A stretch of DNA of 64,000 nucleotides from Thalassotalea sp. 1_MG-2023. GTDB lineage: Bacteria > Pseudomonadota > Gammaproteobacteria > Enterobacterales > Alteromonadaceae. This document shows positions 1 through 9,627 of the stretch, piece by piece. Every line of letters begins with the position of its first letter. The first letter of the stretch is position 1. The notes beneath the pieces are model-generated. The model saw only the letters and a program-made list of their open reading frames with translations, searched no databases and had not been told where the DNA came from. A program made the translations under genes and the position numbers. The stretch spans positions 62,001 to 126,000 of the forward strand of contig NZ_JAUOPD010000001.1 in NCBI RefSeq assembly GCF_030546745.1. The letters run 5' to 3'.

Positions 1-1
1 A

Positions 2-493
2 GATATTATTACCGGTACGTTGGGTAAAGCGATGGGTGGTGCTTCCGGCGGTTACACCTCTGGCAAGAAGGAAGTCATTGACTGGTTACGTCAACGTTCG
101 CGTCCCTATTTATTTTCCAACTCACTAGCGCCGGCTATTGTTAATGCTTCAATCAAAGTGCTTGAATTATTGGCAGATGGCGATGATTTACGTAAAAAAT
201 TAAGAGAAAATGCCAGCTATTTCAGAAATAGTATGGAAGCGGCAGGCTTTACATGTGCTGGTGCAGATCATGCCATAGTGCCGGTTATGCTTGGAGACGC
301 GAAAGTGGCTAGCGCTATGGCTGATAGACTATTAGCGGAAGGCATTTATGTCATTGGTTTTTCCTTCCCTGTTGTTCCAAAAGGGCAAGCGCGCATTCGT
401 ACCCAAATTTCAGCGGCACATACACAAGAGCAATTAGATAAAGCCATCGAAGCATTTATTCGTATAGGCAAAGAAATGGGAGTCATTTCATAA
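2..493 (+). CDS. kbl: 2-amino-3-ketobutyrate CoA ligase (glycine C-acetyltransferase), C-terminal part, cut by window edge
   Basis: The reading frame is open from the first bases of the window, so only about the last 163 residues are seen; the true start lies upstream. The enzyme is a PLP-dependent alpha-oxoamine synthase that splits 2-amino-3-ketobutyrate with CoA into glycine and acetyl-CoA, the second step of threonine breakdown. The fragment starts with the PLP-lysine motif TGTLGKA (Lys about 9 residues in), followed by the GGASGGY loop and the small domain ending in EMGVIS. Its TAA stop overlaps the tdh ATG by one base (TAATG), so the two genes are translationally coupled. The pair catalyses consecutive reactions, which supports both names. 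Confidence 0.95.
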   Translation, partial: DIITGTLGKAMGGASGGYTSGKKEVIDWLRQRSRPYLFSNSLAPAIVNASIKVLELLADGDDLRKKLRENASYFRNSMEAAGFTCAGADHAIVPVMLGDAKVASAMADRLLAEGIYVIGFSFPVVPKGQARIRTQISAAHTQEQLDKAIEAFIRIGKEMGVIS

Positions 494-1518
494 TGAAATC
501 ATTAGCTAAGCTACATGCAAAAGAAGGCATTTGGATGACAGATTCGCCTGAGCCAACGCTTGGTCATAATGATTTACTGATCAAGATAAAAAAAACAGCG
601 ATATGTGGTACAGATATTCATATATATAACTGGGATGAATGGTCACAGAAAACGATTCCTGTACCCATGGTTGTTGGCCATGAATATGCCGGAGAAGTTG
701 TTGGTATTGGTCAAGAGGTAAAAGGCTTTGCGATCGGCGATAGAGTATCAGGCGAAGGTCATATAACGTGTGGCCATTGTCGAAACTGTCGTGGTGGTCG
801 TACGCATTTGTGTCGTAACACGGTTGGAGTTGGTGTTGATCGTGAAGGTAGCTTTGCTGAATACTTAGTGATCCCAGCTTTTAATGCCTTTAAATTACCG
901 GATGAAATTTCGGATGATCTTGCTGCTATATTTGACCCGTTTGGTAACGCCGTACATACAGCATTATCTTTTGATCTTGTTGGCGAAGATGTGCTAATAA
1001 CCGGTGCTGGGCCTATAGGCATTATGGCTGCTGCAGTCGCAAAACATGTAGGCGCTCGTCATGTCGTGATCACTGATGTTAATGAATACCGCCTAGATTT
1101 AGCAAGAAAAATGGGCGCAACACGTGCGGTGAATGTTGCTACTGAAAAGCTTGCAGATGTGATGAATGAACTTGGTATGTCAGAAGGATTCGATGTAGGT
1201 ATGGAAATGTCGGGTGTGCCAATGGCATTTACTGACATGCTCGATAATATGAACAACGGCGGTAAAATTGCCATGTTAGGTATCCCTGGCAGCGATATGG
1301 CAATTGATTGGTCAAAGGTGATTTTTAAAGGTCTTATAATAAAAGGAATTTATGGTCGCGAAATGTTTGAAACTTGGTATAAAATGGCAAGTCTTATTCA
1401 GTCTGGATTAGACTTAACGCCGATTATTACTCATCATTTTGATATTGATGACTTTCAGCAAGGGTTTGATATCATGCGTTCAGGCCAATCAGGCAAAGTA
1501 ATTTTAAATTGGGAGTAA
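493..1518 (+). CDS. tdh: L-threonine 3-dehydrogenase
   Basis: A cytosolic zinc- and NAD-dependent medium-chain dehydrogenase that oxidises L-threonine to 2-amino-3-ketobutyrate, the substrate of the adjacent Kbl. At 341 residues it has the same length as the E. coli enzyme. The catalytic zinc ligands are visible as Cys38 (AICGTDIH) and His63-Glu64 (GHEYAGE). The structural zinc site is Cys93/96/99/107 ([15 protein letters not shown]), and the dinucleotide-binding loop is [10 protein letters not shown]. The start overlaps the kbl stop, which fixes the ATG. glpE begins 7 bases after the stop. Confidence 0.97.
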   Translation: MKSLAKLHAKEGIWMTDSPEPTLGHNDLLIKIKKTAICGTDIHIYNWDEWSQKTIPVPMVVGHEYAGEVVGIGQEVKGFAIGDRVSGEGHITCGHCRNCRGGRTHLCRNTVGVGVDREGSFAEYLVIPAFNAFKLPDEISDDLAAIFDPFGNAVHTALSFDLVGEDVLITGAGPIGIMAAAVAKHVGARHVVITDVNEYRLDLARKMGATRAVNVATEKLADVMNELGMSEGFDVGMEMSGVPMAFTDMLDNMNNGGKIAMLGIPGSDMAIDWSKVIFKGLIIKGIYGREMFETWYKMASLIQSGLDLTPIITHHFDIDDFQQGFDIMRSGQSGKVILNWE

Positions 1519-1525
1519 CAATATT

Positions 1526-1855
1526 GTGAGTGAAGTAGGGTTTAAACATATGAATATTAGCGATCTGCACCAAGTGTTAGCAGATAAAAGCCATGTGGTT
1601 GTTGATATTCGCGATCCTGCTTCCTTTCAATCGGGTCGTATTCCAGGCGCAGTGCATTTAACTAATGATAATATCAGTGACTTTGTTCGAGAAGCAGATC
1701 TAGACGCTCCTTTAGTGGTATGTTGCTACCATGGGCACTCAAGTCAACAAGCCGCGCAGTTCTTAGCGAGTCAAGACTTTACCGATGTTTACTCGCTTGA
1801 TGGCGGCTTTGTGGCGTGGCAACAGTCTTATCCTGAGACAGTTGAAAACGCATAA
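1526..1855 (+). CDS. glpE: thiosulfate sulfurtransferase GlpE (single-domain rhodanese)
   Basis: A 109-residue single rhodanese domain that moves sulfane sulfur from thiosulfate to cyanide or thiol acceptors such as thioredoxin. The active-site loop is CCYHGHSS, with the second Cys (Cys67) in the catalytic position. The N-terminal [10 protein letters not shown] and C-terminal [11 protein letters not shown] motifs are typical of GlpE. The GTG start, 7 bases after tdh, gives the usual family length; a later in-frame ATG (codon 9) would trim the first strand. The gene lies directly ahead of glpG, as in enterobacteria. Confidence 0.93.
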   Translation: MSEVGFKHMNISDLHQVLADKSHVVVDIRDPASFQSGRIPGAVHLTNDNISDFVREADLDAPLVVCCYHGHSSQQAAQFLASQDFTDVYSLDGGFVAWQQSYPETVENA

Positions 1856-1882
1856 ATACTTTTCTATTAGCAAGGTTCGTTT

Positions 1883-2737
1883 ATGTCAGATATTCAACTT
1901 TCGCCGTTAGCTGCGGTTAAAGATCATGGGATAGCACTGCTATTTTCAAATTACTTACGCGCTCAACAAATCTCGAGCGATGTTCGTCCGCATGAGGGCG
2001 AATTTATTGTACTTTGTGATCAACAACATGTTGAGCAAGCCAAAGACTATTTTCAAGAATTTGTACAAAATCCGTATGCGGAAAAATATCAGCAAGCTGC
2101 TTGGCAAAGTGGTGAAGCGGTTCACGTTGAAAAATCAGCATTAACCACTAGCTTTAAACAGCAATTTTTATCACATGCAGGCTTAGTGACCTTAATTGTT
2201 TTTGTTTTGTGCTGGCTCGTGTTTATTGCATCAGCATTGGGCTGGAAACAATCGTTGTTTTTTGAGCTGCGCTTTTTCACACAATTATCCTTAGCGAACT
2301 TGGTCAGCGAACCTTGGCGATTAGTGGGGGCAGCTTTTTTCCATTTTTCATTGCTGCATATTGTGTTTAATACGATGTGGTGGTGGCAACTTGGCGGTGC
2401 CATTGAAAAAATTATGGGGAAAACTGAATTACTCAATGTCTTTTTTGTTTCCGCTATTTTATCCAATTTCGGCCAATATATCGTTTCAGGTCCTAACTTT
2501 GGCGGCTTGTCAGGTGTGGTGTATGCGGTTTTTGGCTATGTGTGGATTGCGGGCTGGCTAGCACCAGAGAAGGGCTTACACCTTGCTAAGCCAATTATCG
2601 GTTTTATGTTGTTTTTCTTAGTGTTAGGTTTTGTAGACTTATTGCCAATTAATGTCGCCAATACTGCACATACAGTAGGCTTGTTATCAGGGAGTTTGTT
2701 GGCATGGATGCGCTTTGGAAAATGGAGCCAGCGTTAA
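1883..2737 (+). CDS. glpG: rhomboid intramembrane serine protease GlpG
   Basis: An inner-membrane rhomboid protease that cleaves transmembrane segments of substrate proteins. Residues 1-90 form the small cytosolic domain, followed by about six membrane helices. The catalytic dyad is visible: Ser210 in GGLSG and His263 in NTAHTVG, each nine residues later than in E. coli GlpG. The HxxxN oxyanion motif (HIVFN) is also present. An AAGG ribosome site precedes the ATG. It follows glpE by 27 bases and is probably cotranscribed. Confidence 0.95.
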   Translation: MSDIQLSPLAAVKDHGIALLFSNYLRAQQISSDVRPHEGEFIVLCDQQHVEQAKDYFQEFVQNPYAEKYQQAAWQSGEAVHVEKSALTTSFKQQFLSHAGLVTLIVFVLCWLVFIASALGWKQSLFFELRFFTQLSLANLVSEPWRLVGAAFFHFSLLHIVFNTMWWWQLGGAIEKIMGKTELLNVFFVSAILSNFGQYIVSGPNFGGLSGVVYAVFGYVWIAGWLAPEKGLHLAKPIIGFMLFFLVLGFVDLLPINVANTAHTVGLLSGSLLAWMRFGKWSQR

Positions 2738-2770
2738 AGTACTTTCGCTGGCTGTTCATACTAACAGGCG

Positions 2771-3154
2771 TTAATTATCAAGCCATTGAGTGAAGAGTAA
2801 TTTCTTAATTAATGGCTGACCTGTTTCTTGAGTCAGTAAGCTTTTCACTTTTTCTTCACACAATTTTTGAATTTCATGACGGCCATTAATCGATTTTATT
2901 TTCGCTTCAGGTTGTTGACCAATAATACTGATAATTGCGTCTCTTAAAAGGGGGGCATTATGCTCTACCGCCTCGTAATTAGCAGAATCTTCTATCATTA
3001 ATTCTACGGATAAACGCACGTAGCCCATTTTCTTTTTCACTGCGACGTAGTTGGTCACAATCTGGGGCTCAAAGCCATAGTATGCGTAGTCAGCAGCAAA
3101 TGTTTTTGGTGCAAAATTACATAGTAGTAACAGGGTAAAAAGCAAAAATTTCAT
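2771..3154 (-). CDS. FliL-like secreted protein (flagellar basal-body-associated family)
   Basis: The ATG at 3154 gives a 127-residue protein starting MKFLLFTLLLLCNF, a clear signal peptide cut near KTFAAD. A TTG 12 codons upstream would bury the signal and is less likely. The mature part (YVRLSVELMIED, LLRDAIISIIGQ, VKSLLTQETGQPLIKKLLFTQW) has the pattern of the periplasmic FliL domain: two beta strands, a helix and a C-terminal strand. True FliL stabilises flagellar stators. This copy stands alone next to glpG, without flagellar genes, and has a cleavable signal rather than an anchor. From memory, the same neighbour occurs in Vibrio and Shewanella. Its function is unknown. Confidence 0.75.
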   Translation of the reverse strand: MKFLLFTLLLLCNFAPKTFAADYAYYGFEPQIVTNYVAVKKKMGYVRLSVELMIEDSANYEAVEHNAPLLRDAIISIIGQQPEAKIKSINGRHEIQKLCEEKVKSLLTQETGQPLIKKLLFTQWLDN

Positions 3155-3305
3155 AAAAAACAACCTGTAAATCAGTAATATCTTAATCAATATTGTTCAT
3201 TATTGTAGCCTTGTTATTGTAGTTTTTCACCATTAATTATCGATCTTGTCAGAATAATCCTGATATCATACGTGCGGCGGTTTTTAACAGAGTTTATTTG
3301 AGGTA

Positions 3306-3896
3306 ATGATCGAACAACAGCAACAAGAAATGGTGACATTTCCAATTACTTTACCAGCAACATGGTGCTCAGAACATTCAGCAAAACTAACACCACAACT
3401 GCGTGATTGGTTGCTTGACCCGGGATCATTAACCCAGCGCTTAAAACAACATTGTAAGCAGTTTAAGGTACAGGTACTCGGCCAAAAGATTGAGCCATGT
3501 TCAGCACTTGAAGCAAATGTTGATATTGTTGCAGGTGAAGAAGTATTAGTGCGGGAAGTGCTTTTATGGTGCGATAACGTACCTCAAGTATTTGCCAGAA
3601 GCCTATTGCCTCTAAAGTCGCTTACTGGCGACGAACAAAAATTAGCACAGCTAGGCACGCAGTCCCTAGGGCATGTGTTATTTACTAATCCTAAATTGCA
3701 ACGTAAACAAATAGAAGTAGCATGCTTTGATTCATCTACTAAGGTGGCTCAGTTAGCACGTTCATATCAATTATTCAGTGAATTACCCATGTGGGGGCGG
3801 CGGTCAATTTTTTTGGTTGAACAAAAACCCTTAATGGTCGCTGAAGTTTTTTTACCACAAGCGTTTGCATACCAACAGACGGTGATTGATTCATGA
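3306..3896 (+). CDS. ubiC: chorismate pyruvate-lyase
   Basis: Converts chorismate to 4-hydroxybenzoate and pyruvate, the first committed step of ubiquinone synthesis, in the cytosol. At 196 residues it is somewhat longer than the E. coli protein (165), mainly at the N-terminus. Family landmarks are VLVREVLL (substrate-binding Arg), the Gly-rich turn [18 protein letters not shown] and the C-terminal MVAEVFLP with the conserved Glu. The stop overlaps the ubiA start by four bases (ATGA), the usual ubiCA arrangement. Confidence 0.93.
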   Translation: MIEQQQQEMVTFPITLPATWCSEHSAKLTPQLRDWLLDPGSLTQRLKQHCKQFKVQVLGQKIEPCSALEANVDIVAGEEVLVREVLLWCDNVPQVFARSLLPLKSLTGDEQKLAQLGTQSLGHVLFTNPKLQRKQIEVACFDSSTKVAQLARSYQLFSELPMWGRRSIFLVEQKPLMVAEVFLPQAFAYQQTVIDS

Positions 3897-4762
3897 GTCA
3901 AACGATAACCATAAAAGAAAAATGGCAAGCCGTTAAAGACATTACCCGTATGGATAAGCCGATTGGCACTTATTTATTATTGTGGCCAACATTATGGGCA
4001 TTATGGGTCGCCGTGGACGGTTGGCCTTCCTTACATTTATTGGCGGTGTTTACATTAGGTGTTTATGTAATGCGCTGTGCAGGATGTGTCATTAATGATT
4101 ATGCCGACAGAAAAGTTGATGGCCATGTTAAACGAACCGCTAATCGGCCATTAGTCACGGGAGCCCTTACTGAAGAACAAGCTCTTTGCTTATTTGGTTT
4201 TTTTATTGGTGCTGCCTTAGCATTAGTGCTTACATTGTCTTGGTATACTATTTCACTCTCAATAGTGGCATTGCTGCTAGCGGCGAGCTATCCGTTTATG
4301 AAGCGTTATACTCATTTTCCACAAGTCGTGCTCGGTGCTGCTTTTAGTTGGGGAATGATTATGGCTTTTGCTGAAGCAACGGGTGAGATCCCAATGGTTG
4401 CCTGGTTATTGTTTTGTGCCAATTTATTGTGGACGGTTGCATACGATACTATGTATGCCATGGTTGATCGTGATGATGATCTTAAAGTGGGAATAAAATC
4501 TACCGCTGTGTTGTTTGGTAAGTATGATAAAAAAATCATCGGTGCTTTGCAGATAACTGCGCTATTAATTTTGATGGTAGTCGCAGATATGCTTGCATTT
4601 GGCTGGCCGTTTTATTTAGCGCTGGTGATTGCGGCAGCTCTGTTTAGTTACCAGCAAATGCTTATTGTTGATCGTCAACGAGAAGCTTGCTTTCAAGCAT
4701 TCCTTCATAATCACTGGGTAGGATTAGTGATTTTCATTGGTATTATAATTGAACATTTATAA
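3893..4762 (+). CDS. ubiA: 4-hydroxybenzoate octaprenyltransferase
   Basis: An inner-membrane prenyltransferase that attaches the polyprenyl tail to 4-hydroxybenzoate made by UbiC. It has 289 residues and eight to nine hydrophobic helices. Both Mg-pyrophosphate Asp motifs are present: [12 protein letters not shown] from residue 68, and [12 protein letters not shown] from residue 185. It is translationally coupled to ubiC and convergent with plsB. Confidence 0.96.
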   Translation: MSQTITIKEKWQAVKDITRMDKPIGTYLLLWPTLWALWVAVDGWPSLHLLAVFTLGVYVMRCAGCVINDYADRKVDGHVKRTANRPLVTGALTEEQALCLFGFFIGAALALVLTLSWYTISLSIVALLLAASYPFMKRYTHFPQVVLGAAFSWGMIMAFAEATGEIPMVAWLLFCANLLWTVAYDTMYAMVDRDDDLKVGIKSTAVLFGKYDKKIIGALQITALLILMVVADMLAFGWPFYLALVIAAALFSYQQMLIVDRQREACFQAFLHNHWVGLVIFIGIIIEHL

Positions 4763-4774
4763 CATAGGTTTTTT

Positions 4775-4806
4775 GCCCTAGTTGTAAAACCAACAAAAAC
4801 TAGGGC
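4775..4806. terminator. inverted repeat between convergent ubiA and plsB
   Basis: A 9-bp perfect stem, GCCCTAGTT (4775-4783) with AACTAGGGC (4798-4806), and a 14-base loop. Its position between convergent genes suggests a terminator, but neither strand has a good T-run after the stem, so it may be weak or Rho-assisted. Confidence 0.4.
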
Positions 4807-4812
4807 GATAGA

Positions 4813-7248
4813 CTAACGAGCAATACTCTGCAATACCGAAATATCTACTAAATTGTTCACGTTTTCTTTTAAGGTAATTAACGTACTGTTTGGCGTTAAT
4901 TTTCCGCTGTCGTCTTGTGCAAATATTTCTTGCTCTTTCATGCTGTTAATCAAGGTTAACTGAGCTTTCTTATCAATAAATTCTGGCGCGTTGATATTAT
5001 TAACCACTGATAATCGCTTAGCAATTGATACGGCTTTTTCACTGAGTTCATTCTTACTTATCGGTGATAACCGCGTGGCCAAAGAAGTAATAATAGCGAA
5101 ACGTTGTAAAGTTTCATCGGCAACTTCGCCTAGTACTTGTACATAATTTTGTGTTTCGGTATTTTCAACCAAGCTCCAGAAGCCTGCTTTACTTTGTTTG
5201 ACAATATTTTCCTGGCTTAGAAAGTGCAAAACATTGTCGATTTGCTTGTTCACTTCAGCTGGGCATTGCCATAAAAATAAATCATTTTTCAATAACACAA
5301 TAAATTGTTGGATCTGTGCATGTATACTTTCACTGCTAATTTTTGTTGTTCTATCGAGCAAACGACAGATTAATGCTGGTAGAATGTATGCATGTAAAAC
5401 ATTATTGCGGTAATAGCGCATTTCTAAGGCGGCAAAATCGCCAAGTGAAATAATATCGCCACAGCTGTCTTTATCAACAATGACTTTTTTCAGTGCGATG
5501 ACATCAGCTAATAACGCGCTGCCTGATGTGTCTGGAATGGTTAATTCATCGCTATAAGGTACTGCTTTTTGTAAAGACAGAAAAAAGTTAAGTAAATATT
5601 CCAGTTCACTTCGCGGTAACGCTTTATTTTCTGTGGCATGTAACACCATAGCGACAAGCGACACACCATTTAAGGCAGCACATTTATTAATAGCAACCAT
5701 GACTTGATTTGCGAGTAAATTAACACTTGGTGTTAACCAGCTAGGCTTTTGGGGATCGATTGGGTCAACATCATCTTTCCAATTTTCGACATGTTGATTT
5801 AAAAATTGGTTAATGTTGATTGGCGTACCAAAATTGACAAAACCTTTACCGTAATTACGTAGATTTTTAATCGCTTTTAACACGCCAAAAATTGATTCAT
5901 TTTGCTTTTTACTACCGCTTAACTCTTTATAGTAAGTACCTACTTCCATGACATGTTCATATCCAAGATAAACAGGTACTAAAGTGAGCGGCCTATTAAT
6001 ACCGCGTAATAAACTTTGAATGGTCATCGCTAGCATGCCAGTTTTCGGTTCAAGTAACTTACCGGTTCTGCTTCGACCACCTTCTGAGTAATACTTTACT
6101 GAATAACCACGTTCGAATAACAGCCCTAAGTATTCGCGAAAAATTGCAGAATACATACGGTTACCTTTAAAGCTGCGGCGAATAAAAAATGCGCCAGCTT
6201 TTCTAAAAATAGGGCCTGCTGGCCAGAAATTTAAGTTGATGCCCGCAGCAATTCTAGGCGTTACTAAGCCTTGCTGGTAAATAATGTAAGTCAGTAATAA
6301 GTAGTCCATATGGCTGCGATGACAGGGCACATAAATAATTTCTTGGCCGTCATCAGCAAGCTCGCGCAGAGTATTGGCGTTATTAACGTTTATGCCGCTA
6401 TATAATCTATTCCATAGCCAGTGTAATACTCGCTCACCGATGCGGATCATACCTTCTCGATAATCACCGGCGATCTCATCCATAATGATCAAGGCTTGCT
6501 TTTCAATAGCTTCTTTTGACAGACCCTTAGCCTGTCTTTCATCTTCCATCAATCGCACAATAGAAGGGTTTTTTAACAACGTTTTAAACATTTGCTGGCG
6601 GTGCATTAAACGTGGGCCCGTCGCAGCAACTTTTTGACGATGAAAATGAAAACGCGCAACTCGTAACAGCTTATGAGCGTTGCTTTCGTCACTGCCAAAT
6701 TTGTCGGTCATATATCTGATAGATAGTGGCTCACTAAATCTCACCAAGGTATTACGACCAAGAAATAGCACAATAAAAAACTTTTTTAACCAGCTAGGAG
6801 ATTCTTGCTCTGCTAGCACCTCTCGCACGCCGGTATTGTTTTTTTCTTTGGTAGGCTTACGACCCCAAACTAAGCTGGCAGGGATTAGTTGCGCAGCAAG
6901 GTTTTCATCTTGTTCATGCGCATTAAGAATCGCTAAACTTTGTTGCATTGCACTAGAGTTTTTTTTGTTGAATAGCAATGAACTGGGTGTATCGATACAA
7001 ATTGTACGGGGTAAAACTTGTCCTTTAATCGTCACGTTAGACAAGGGATCTGGCAGTGCTAATTTTTTACAGGATTTTTGCAGTGCAAGCAAATCACTAG
7101 CAGAACGATGTCTGACAATATAAAAAATTGGCTTACGTTCACTGTCAGTGAATTGCTCCGATAGTTCATCGGCGACGATACGACATTTTACCCAAAGAAA
7201 TATTGGAAATTTTAATAGAAGATAAAAAAAACTTCTCAACGCTAACAT
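4813..7248 (-). CDS. plsB: glycerol-3-phosphate 1-O-acyltransferase
   Basis: A membrane-associated acyltransferase that transfers acyl groups from acyl-ACP or acyl-CoA to sn-1 of glycerol-3-phosphate, the first step of phospholipid synthesis. At 811 residues it is the length of E. coli PlsB (807). The four acyltransferase blocks occur in order: HRSHMD (His310/Asp315, the HX4D catalytic pair), the GAFFIRRSF block, YSEGGRSRTGK, and the VPVYLGYE block. The gene stands alone, convergent with ubiA. Confidence 0.97.
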   Translation of the reverse strand: MLALRSFFYLLLKFPIFLWVKCRIVADELSEQFTDSERKPIFYIVRHRSASDLLALQKSCKKLALPDPLSNVTIKGQVLPRTICIDTPSSLLFNKKNSSAMQQSLAILNAHEQDENLAAQLIPASLVWGRKPTKEKNNTGVREVLAEQESPSWLKKFFIVLFLGRNTLVRFSEPLSIRYMTDKFGSDESNAHKLLRVARFHFHRQKVAATGPRLMHRQQMFKTLLKNPSIVRLMEDERQAKGLSKEAIEKQALIIMDEIAGDYREGMIRIGERVLHWLWNRLYSGINVNNANTLRELADDGQEIIYVPCHRSHMDYLLLTYIIYQQGLVTPRIAAGINLNFWPAGPIFRKAGAFFIRRSFKGNRMYSAIFREYLGLLFERGYSVKYYSEGGRSRTGKLLEPKTGMLAMTIQSLLRGINRPLTLVPVYLGYEHVMEVGTYYKELSGSKKQNESIFGVLKAIKNLRNYGKGFVNFGTPININQFLNQHVENWKDDVDPIDPQKPSWLTPSVNLLANQVMVAINKCAALNGVSLVAMVLHATENKALPRSELEYLLNFFLSLQKAVPYSDELTIPDTSGSALLADVIALKKVIVDKDSCGDIISLGDFAALEMRYYRNNVLHAYILPALICRLLDRTTKISSESIHAQIQQFIVLLKNDLFLWQCPAEVNKQIDNVLHFLSQENIVKQSKAGFWSLVENTETQNYVQVLGEVADETLQRFAIITSLATRLSPISKNELSEKAVSIAKRLSVVNNINAPEFIDKKAQLTLINSMKEQEIFAQDDSGKLTPNSTLITLKENVNNLVDISVLQSIAR

Positions 7249-7332
7249 CTTGTTTACTCATTATTATGTGAACCAGAATTGTAGCATTATCGCATTGGGT
7301 TGTCTTTTCTTACGCGGGTGTTGCTTTTAATG

Positions 7333-9459
7333 CTAATTTCTATTGGCAACGGTTCTGTGAATATCACCACCTAGGCTTTCTAAATGGCTAACCATGACAC
7401 CGTGTTTAGACACATCATAGCCATAGAAACCTTGTAGCAAGTGTTTACTGGATGAAGAAGTCTGTAATTTGCTATTCAACGGTGTTTTAAAGATGAAATA
7501 ATCGCCTTGCTGTCGGGTTACATAGTATAAGTTTTCATTGAATATTTTAGGTTGGATATATCCGCGAGGCATGACAATACCCGTATCTATGATGGGTAAA
7601 TCTTTGGCGGTTAATTGGTGCTTGTATCGTTCGCGGTTGGCTTTGTATAGGCGATTTGTTGTTTGTTCAATTAAATATACATTTTCAAGGTTTTGGTGAT
7701 CAAGAAAAAGTTGTTTCCAGCGCAAGTCTAACGTTTGGCTATTATTCGTATTTGTAGTAATGATGGTAGGCGCTTTTTGATTCAATGAACTAATCGCCAC
7801 AGTATTGTGAGCTATCCAGTCGACACTTGTGATGGGGGATTGGCTATAAAAAACATGATTTTCATCAGTAAAAGAAAGTGCGTTAATCTTGGTATTTAAA
7901 GCTGAACGTGAAATTTTCCAAACGTTATTTTGCGTCGCGATTAAGAGAGTTTGATCATCAGGACTTAACTGCATAAAAAGAAAAACATAATACTGTTCAA
8001 AGTGAGATAAAGTCGTGGCCTCACCGCTAATTAGGTTACCGATAAAAAGTTGACTTTTTCCTGAACGCTTAGAGGTGAAAATATATCGATCTTCATGATG
8101 AAATAACGCCGGAACAATATCGTATACCGTTGAATTATTGATAGTTAATGAATTTTTGTTTAACCATTGGTTACTAAAATTAGGCGATCGCGTTGAAAAC
8201 ACAATAGATTCATTATCATTATGCCTTACCATATCGCGCGATAAAAAATCAGAAACACTAACAATTGACTCAGTGGTTTTGCCATCAAGATCAGCCAATA
8301 GTATCTGATGTGAAGGTGGTGGAGCAAAATAATAAATATGTTGATTATCGTGATGCCAAATTGCTTCAGACACATAATAGTTAAGACGTTGATGTTTGGT
8401 TAATTTATTTGATTGTAAATGTAAAACATAAAATTGAGTGTTTCGCTCGAAATTTGTGTTCATGATTAACATTTTTTCACCATCAGGTGATATATCAAAA
8501 GCATTGTTGCCCATACCTTTAGGCGTGGGTTGAAGCAGTAAAGTTTCTTGATGTGTGTTTAGGTTGTATTCAAATAATTTAAAAGCCGTTTGCTTTGGAG
8601 GGCGCGCACTATAATAGAGAGTATTTTTGTCAAGATCGTATTGAATATCTCCCAATATTATGTCGGAGCAATCAAATATTATTGTTTTATTTTCCAATTG
8701 ATTATGTATTACTTGCGCTTTAACGATGTGGCAATTTTTTTGCTGACGATGAGCAATATATACAGAAGTTTGCTTATTTTTCTCATCATAGATTCCAGCA
8801 ATAAGTTTGAATACCGAAAGACCATTAAGTGCTATTTGGCTTGTCTGTTCTGTGGCTAAATCTTTTTGCCATAACTGAGTGGCTTTTTGATTTATCTGTT
8901 GTCTTAAATAAAGTATTTTATCTGTGGAAGAAATGAACTTGGGTGAATGTTCTTGTCCTGCTTGTCGAGTGAGTTCCATTGTATGGCTAGGTTTATCAAG
9001 TTGATTTTCACCTTTATATTCTCCTATTAGGAGCAATACGAACAGTATTACCAGCACTGCCAATATACTGTAATAACGGATTTTATTATTCGTTGCGTTA
9101 AGACGTTGCTCTTTTGATGTAGCGTTTATATCAAGTGCAATAACAGGACAAATTAACCGATAACCTCGCTTGGGAACGGTTTGAATATACTGAGCATTTT
9201 TTGGGTCATCATTGAGTAGCTTTCTCAGGTTTGCTATTTGCTTGTTCATGGCGTTGTCAGTGACATAGCGGCCTGACCATAAACACTCAATAATGGCTTC
9301 CCGGGTTAATACTTGATTTGGATTTTCAATGAAAAACAGTAATAACTGAAATAACTTAGGCTCAATGGCAACTTCAGTGTTTTGATAAAAAAGTTTGGCG
9401 TGCGTGACATCGACACAAAATTGACCTAATTGAATCATTCGTTGAGAACTGCTTTGCAC
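7333..9459 (-). CDS. CadC/ToxR-type membrane-anchored transcriptional regulator with periplasmic beta-propeller
   Basis: Residues about 8-105 form an OmpR/CadC-type winged helix (LTREAIIECLWSGRYVTDNAMNK, ending in the wing VPKRGYRLI). A single membrane helix follows at about 130-147. The remaining 560 residues, predicted periplasmic, carry repeated beta-strand blades of the TolB/WD40 kind (FDISPDGEKML, QLSPDDQTLL). One-component regulators of this layout sense periplasmic or ligand signals without a kinase. The gene is divergent from the exported protein at 9628, with 168 bases between, so that unit is its natural candidate target. The signal and DNA site are not known. Confidence 0.85.
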   Translation of the reverse strand: MQSSSQRMIQLGQFCVDVTHAKLFYQNTEVAIEPKLFQLLLFFIENPNQVLTREAIIECLWSGRYVTDNAMNKQIANLRKLLNDDPKNAQYIQTVPKRGYRLICPVIALDINATSKEQRLNATNNKIRYYSILAVLVILFVLLLIGEYKGENQLDKPSHTMELTRQAGQEHSPKFISSTDKILYLRQQINQKATQLWQKDLATEQTSQIALNGLSVFKLIAGIYDEKNKQTSVYIAHRQQKNCHIVKAQVIHNQLENKTIIFDCSDIILGDIQYDLDKNTLYYSARPPKQTAFKLFEYNLNTHQETLLLQPTPKGMGNNAFDISPDGEKMLIMNTNFERNTQFYVLHLQSNKLTKHQRLNYYVSEAIWHHDNQHIYYFAPPPSHQILLADLDGKTTESIVSVSDFLSRDMVRHNDNESIVFSTRSPNFSNQWLNKNSLTINNSTVYDIVPALFHHEDRYIFTSKRSGKSQLFIGNLISGEATTLSHFEQYYVFLFMQLSPDDQTLLIATQNNVWKISRSALNTKINALSFTDENHVFYSQSPITSVDWIAHNTVAISSLNQKAPTIITTNTNNSQTLDLRWKQLFLDHQNLENVYLIEQTTNRLYKANRERYKHQLTAKDLPIIDTGIVMPRGYIQPKIFNENLYYVTRQQGDYFIFKTPLNSKLQTSSSSKHLLQGFYGYDVSKHGVMVSHLESLGGDIHRTVANRN

Positions 9460-9627
9460 ACTAAATACTGAATAAACGATATTCTGTCAGAATTTGATTG
9501 ATAGTTAAAATTAATCCCACCCAAAATCGTTAGAAAATGCGTAATTACCCTAAAATTCACTTTTAATTCAGGTTTTTTCCCTAGGTTTTCACAACATTAC
9601 ACAGAGTTTATGTGATGTTGAGTATTG

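Noticed and set aside
2738-2770. Short CTGTT/AACAG pairing between glpG and the FliL-like gene
   Set aside because: Only about five base pairs and no T-run; too weak to call a terminator.
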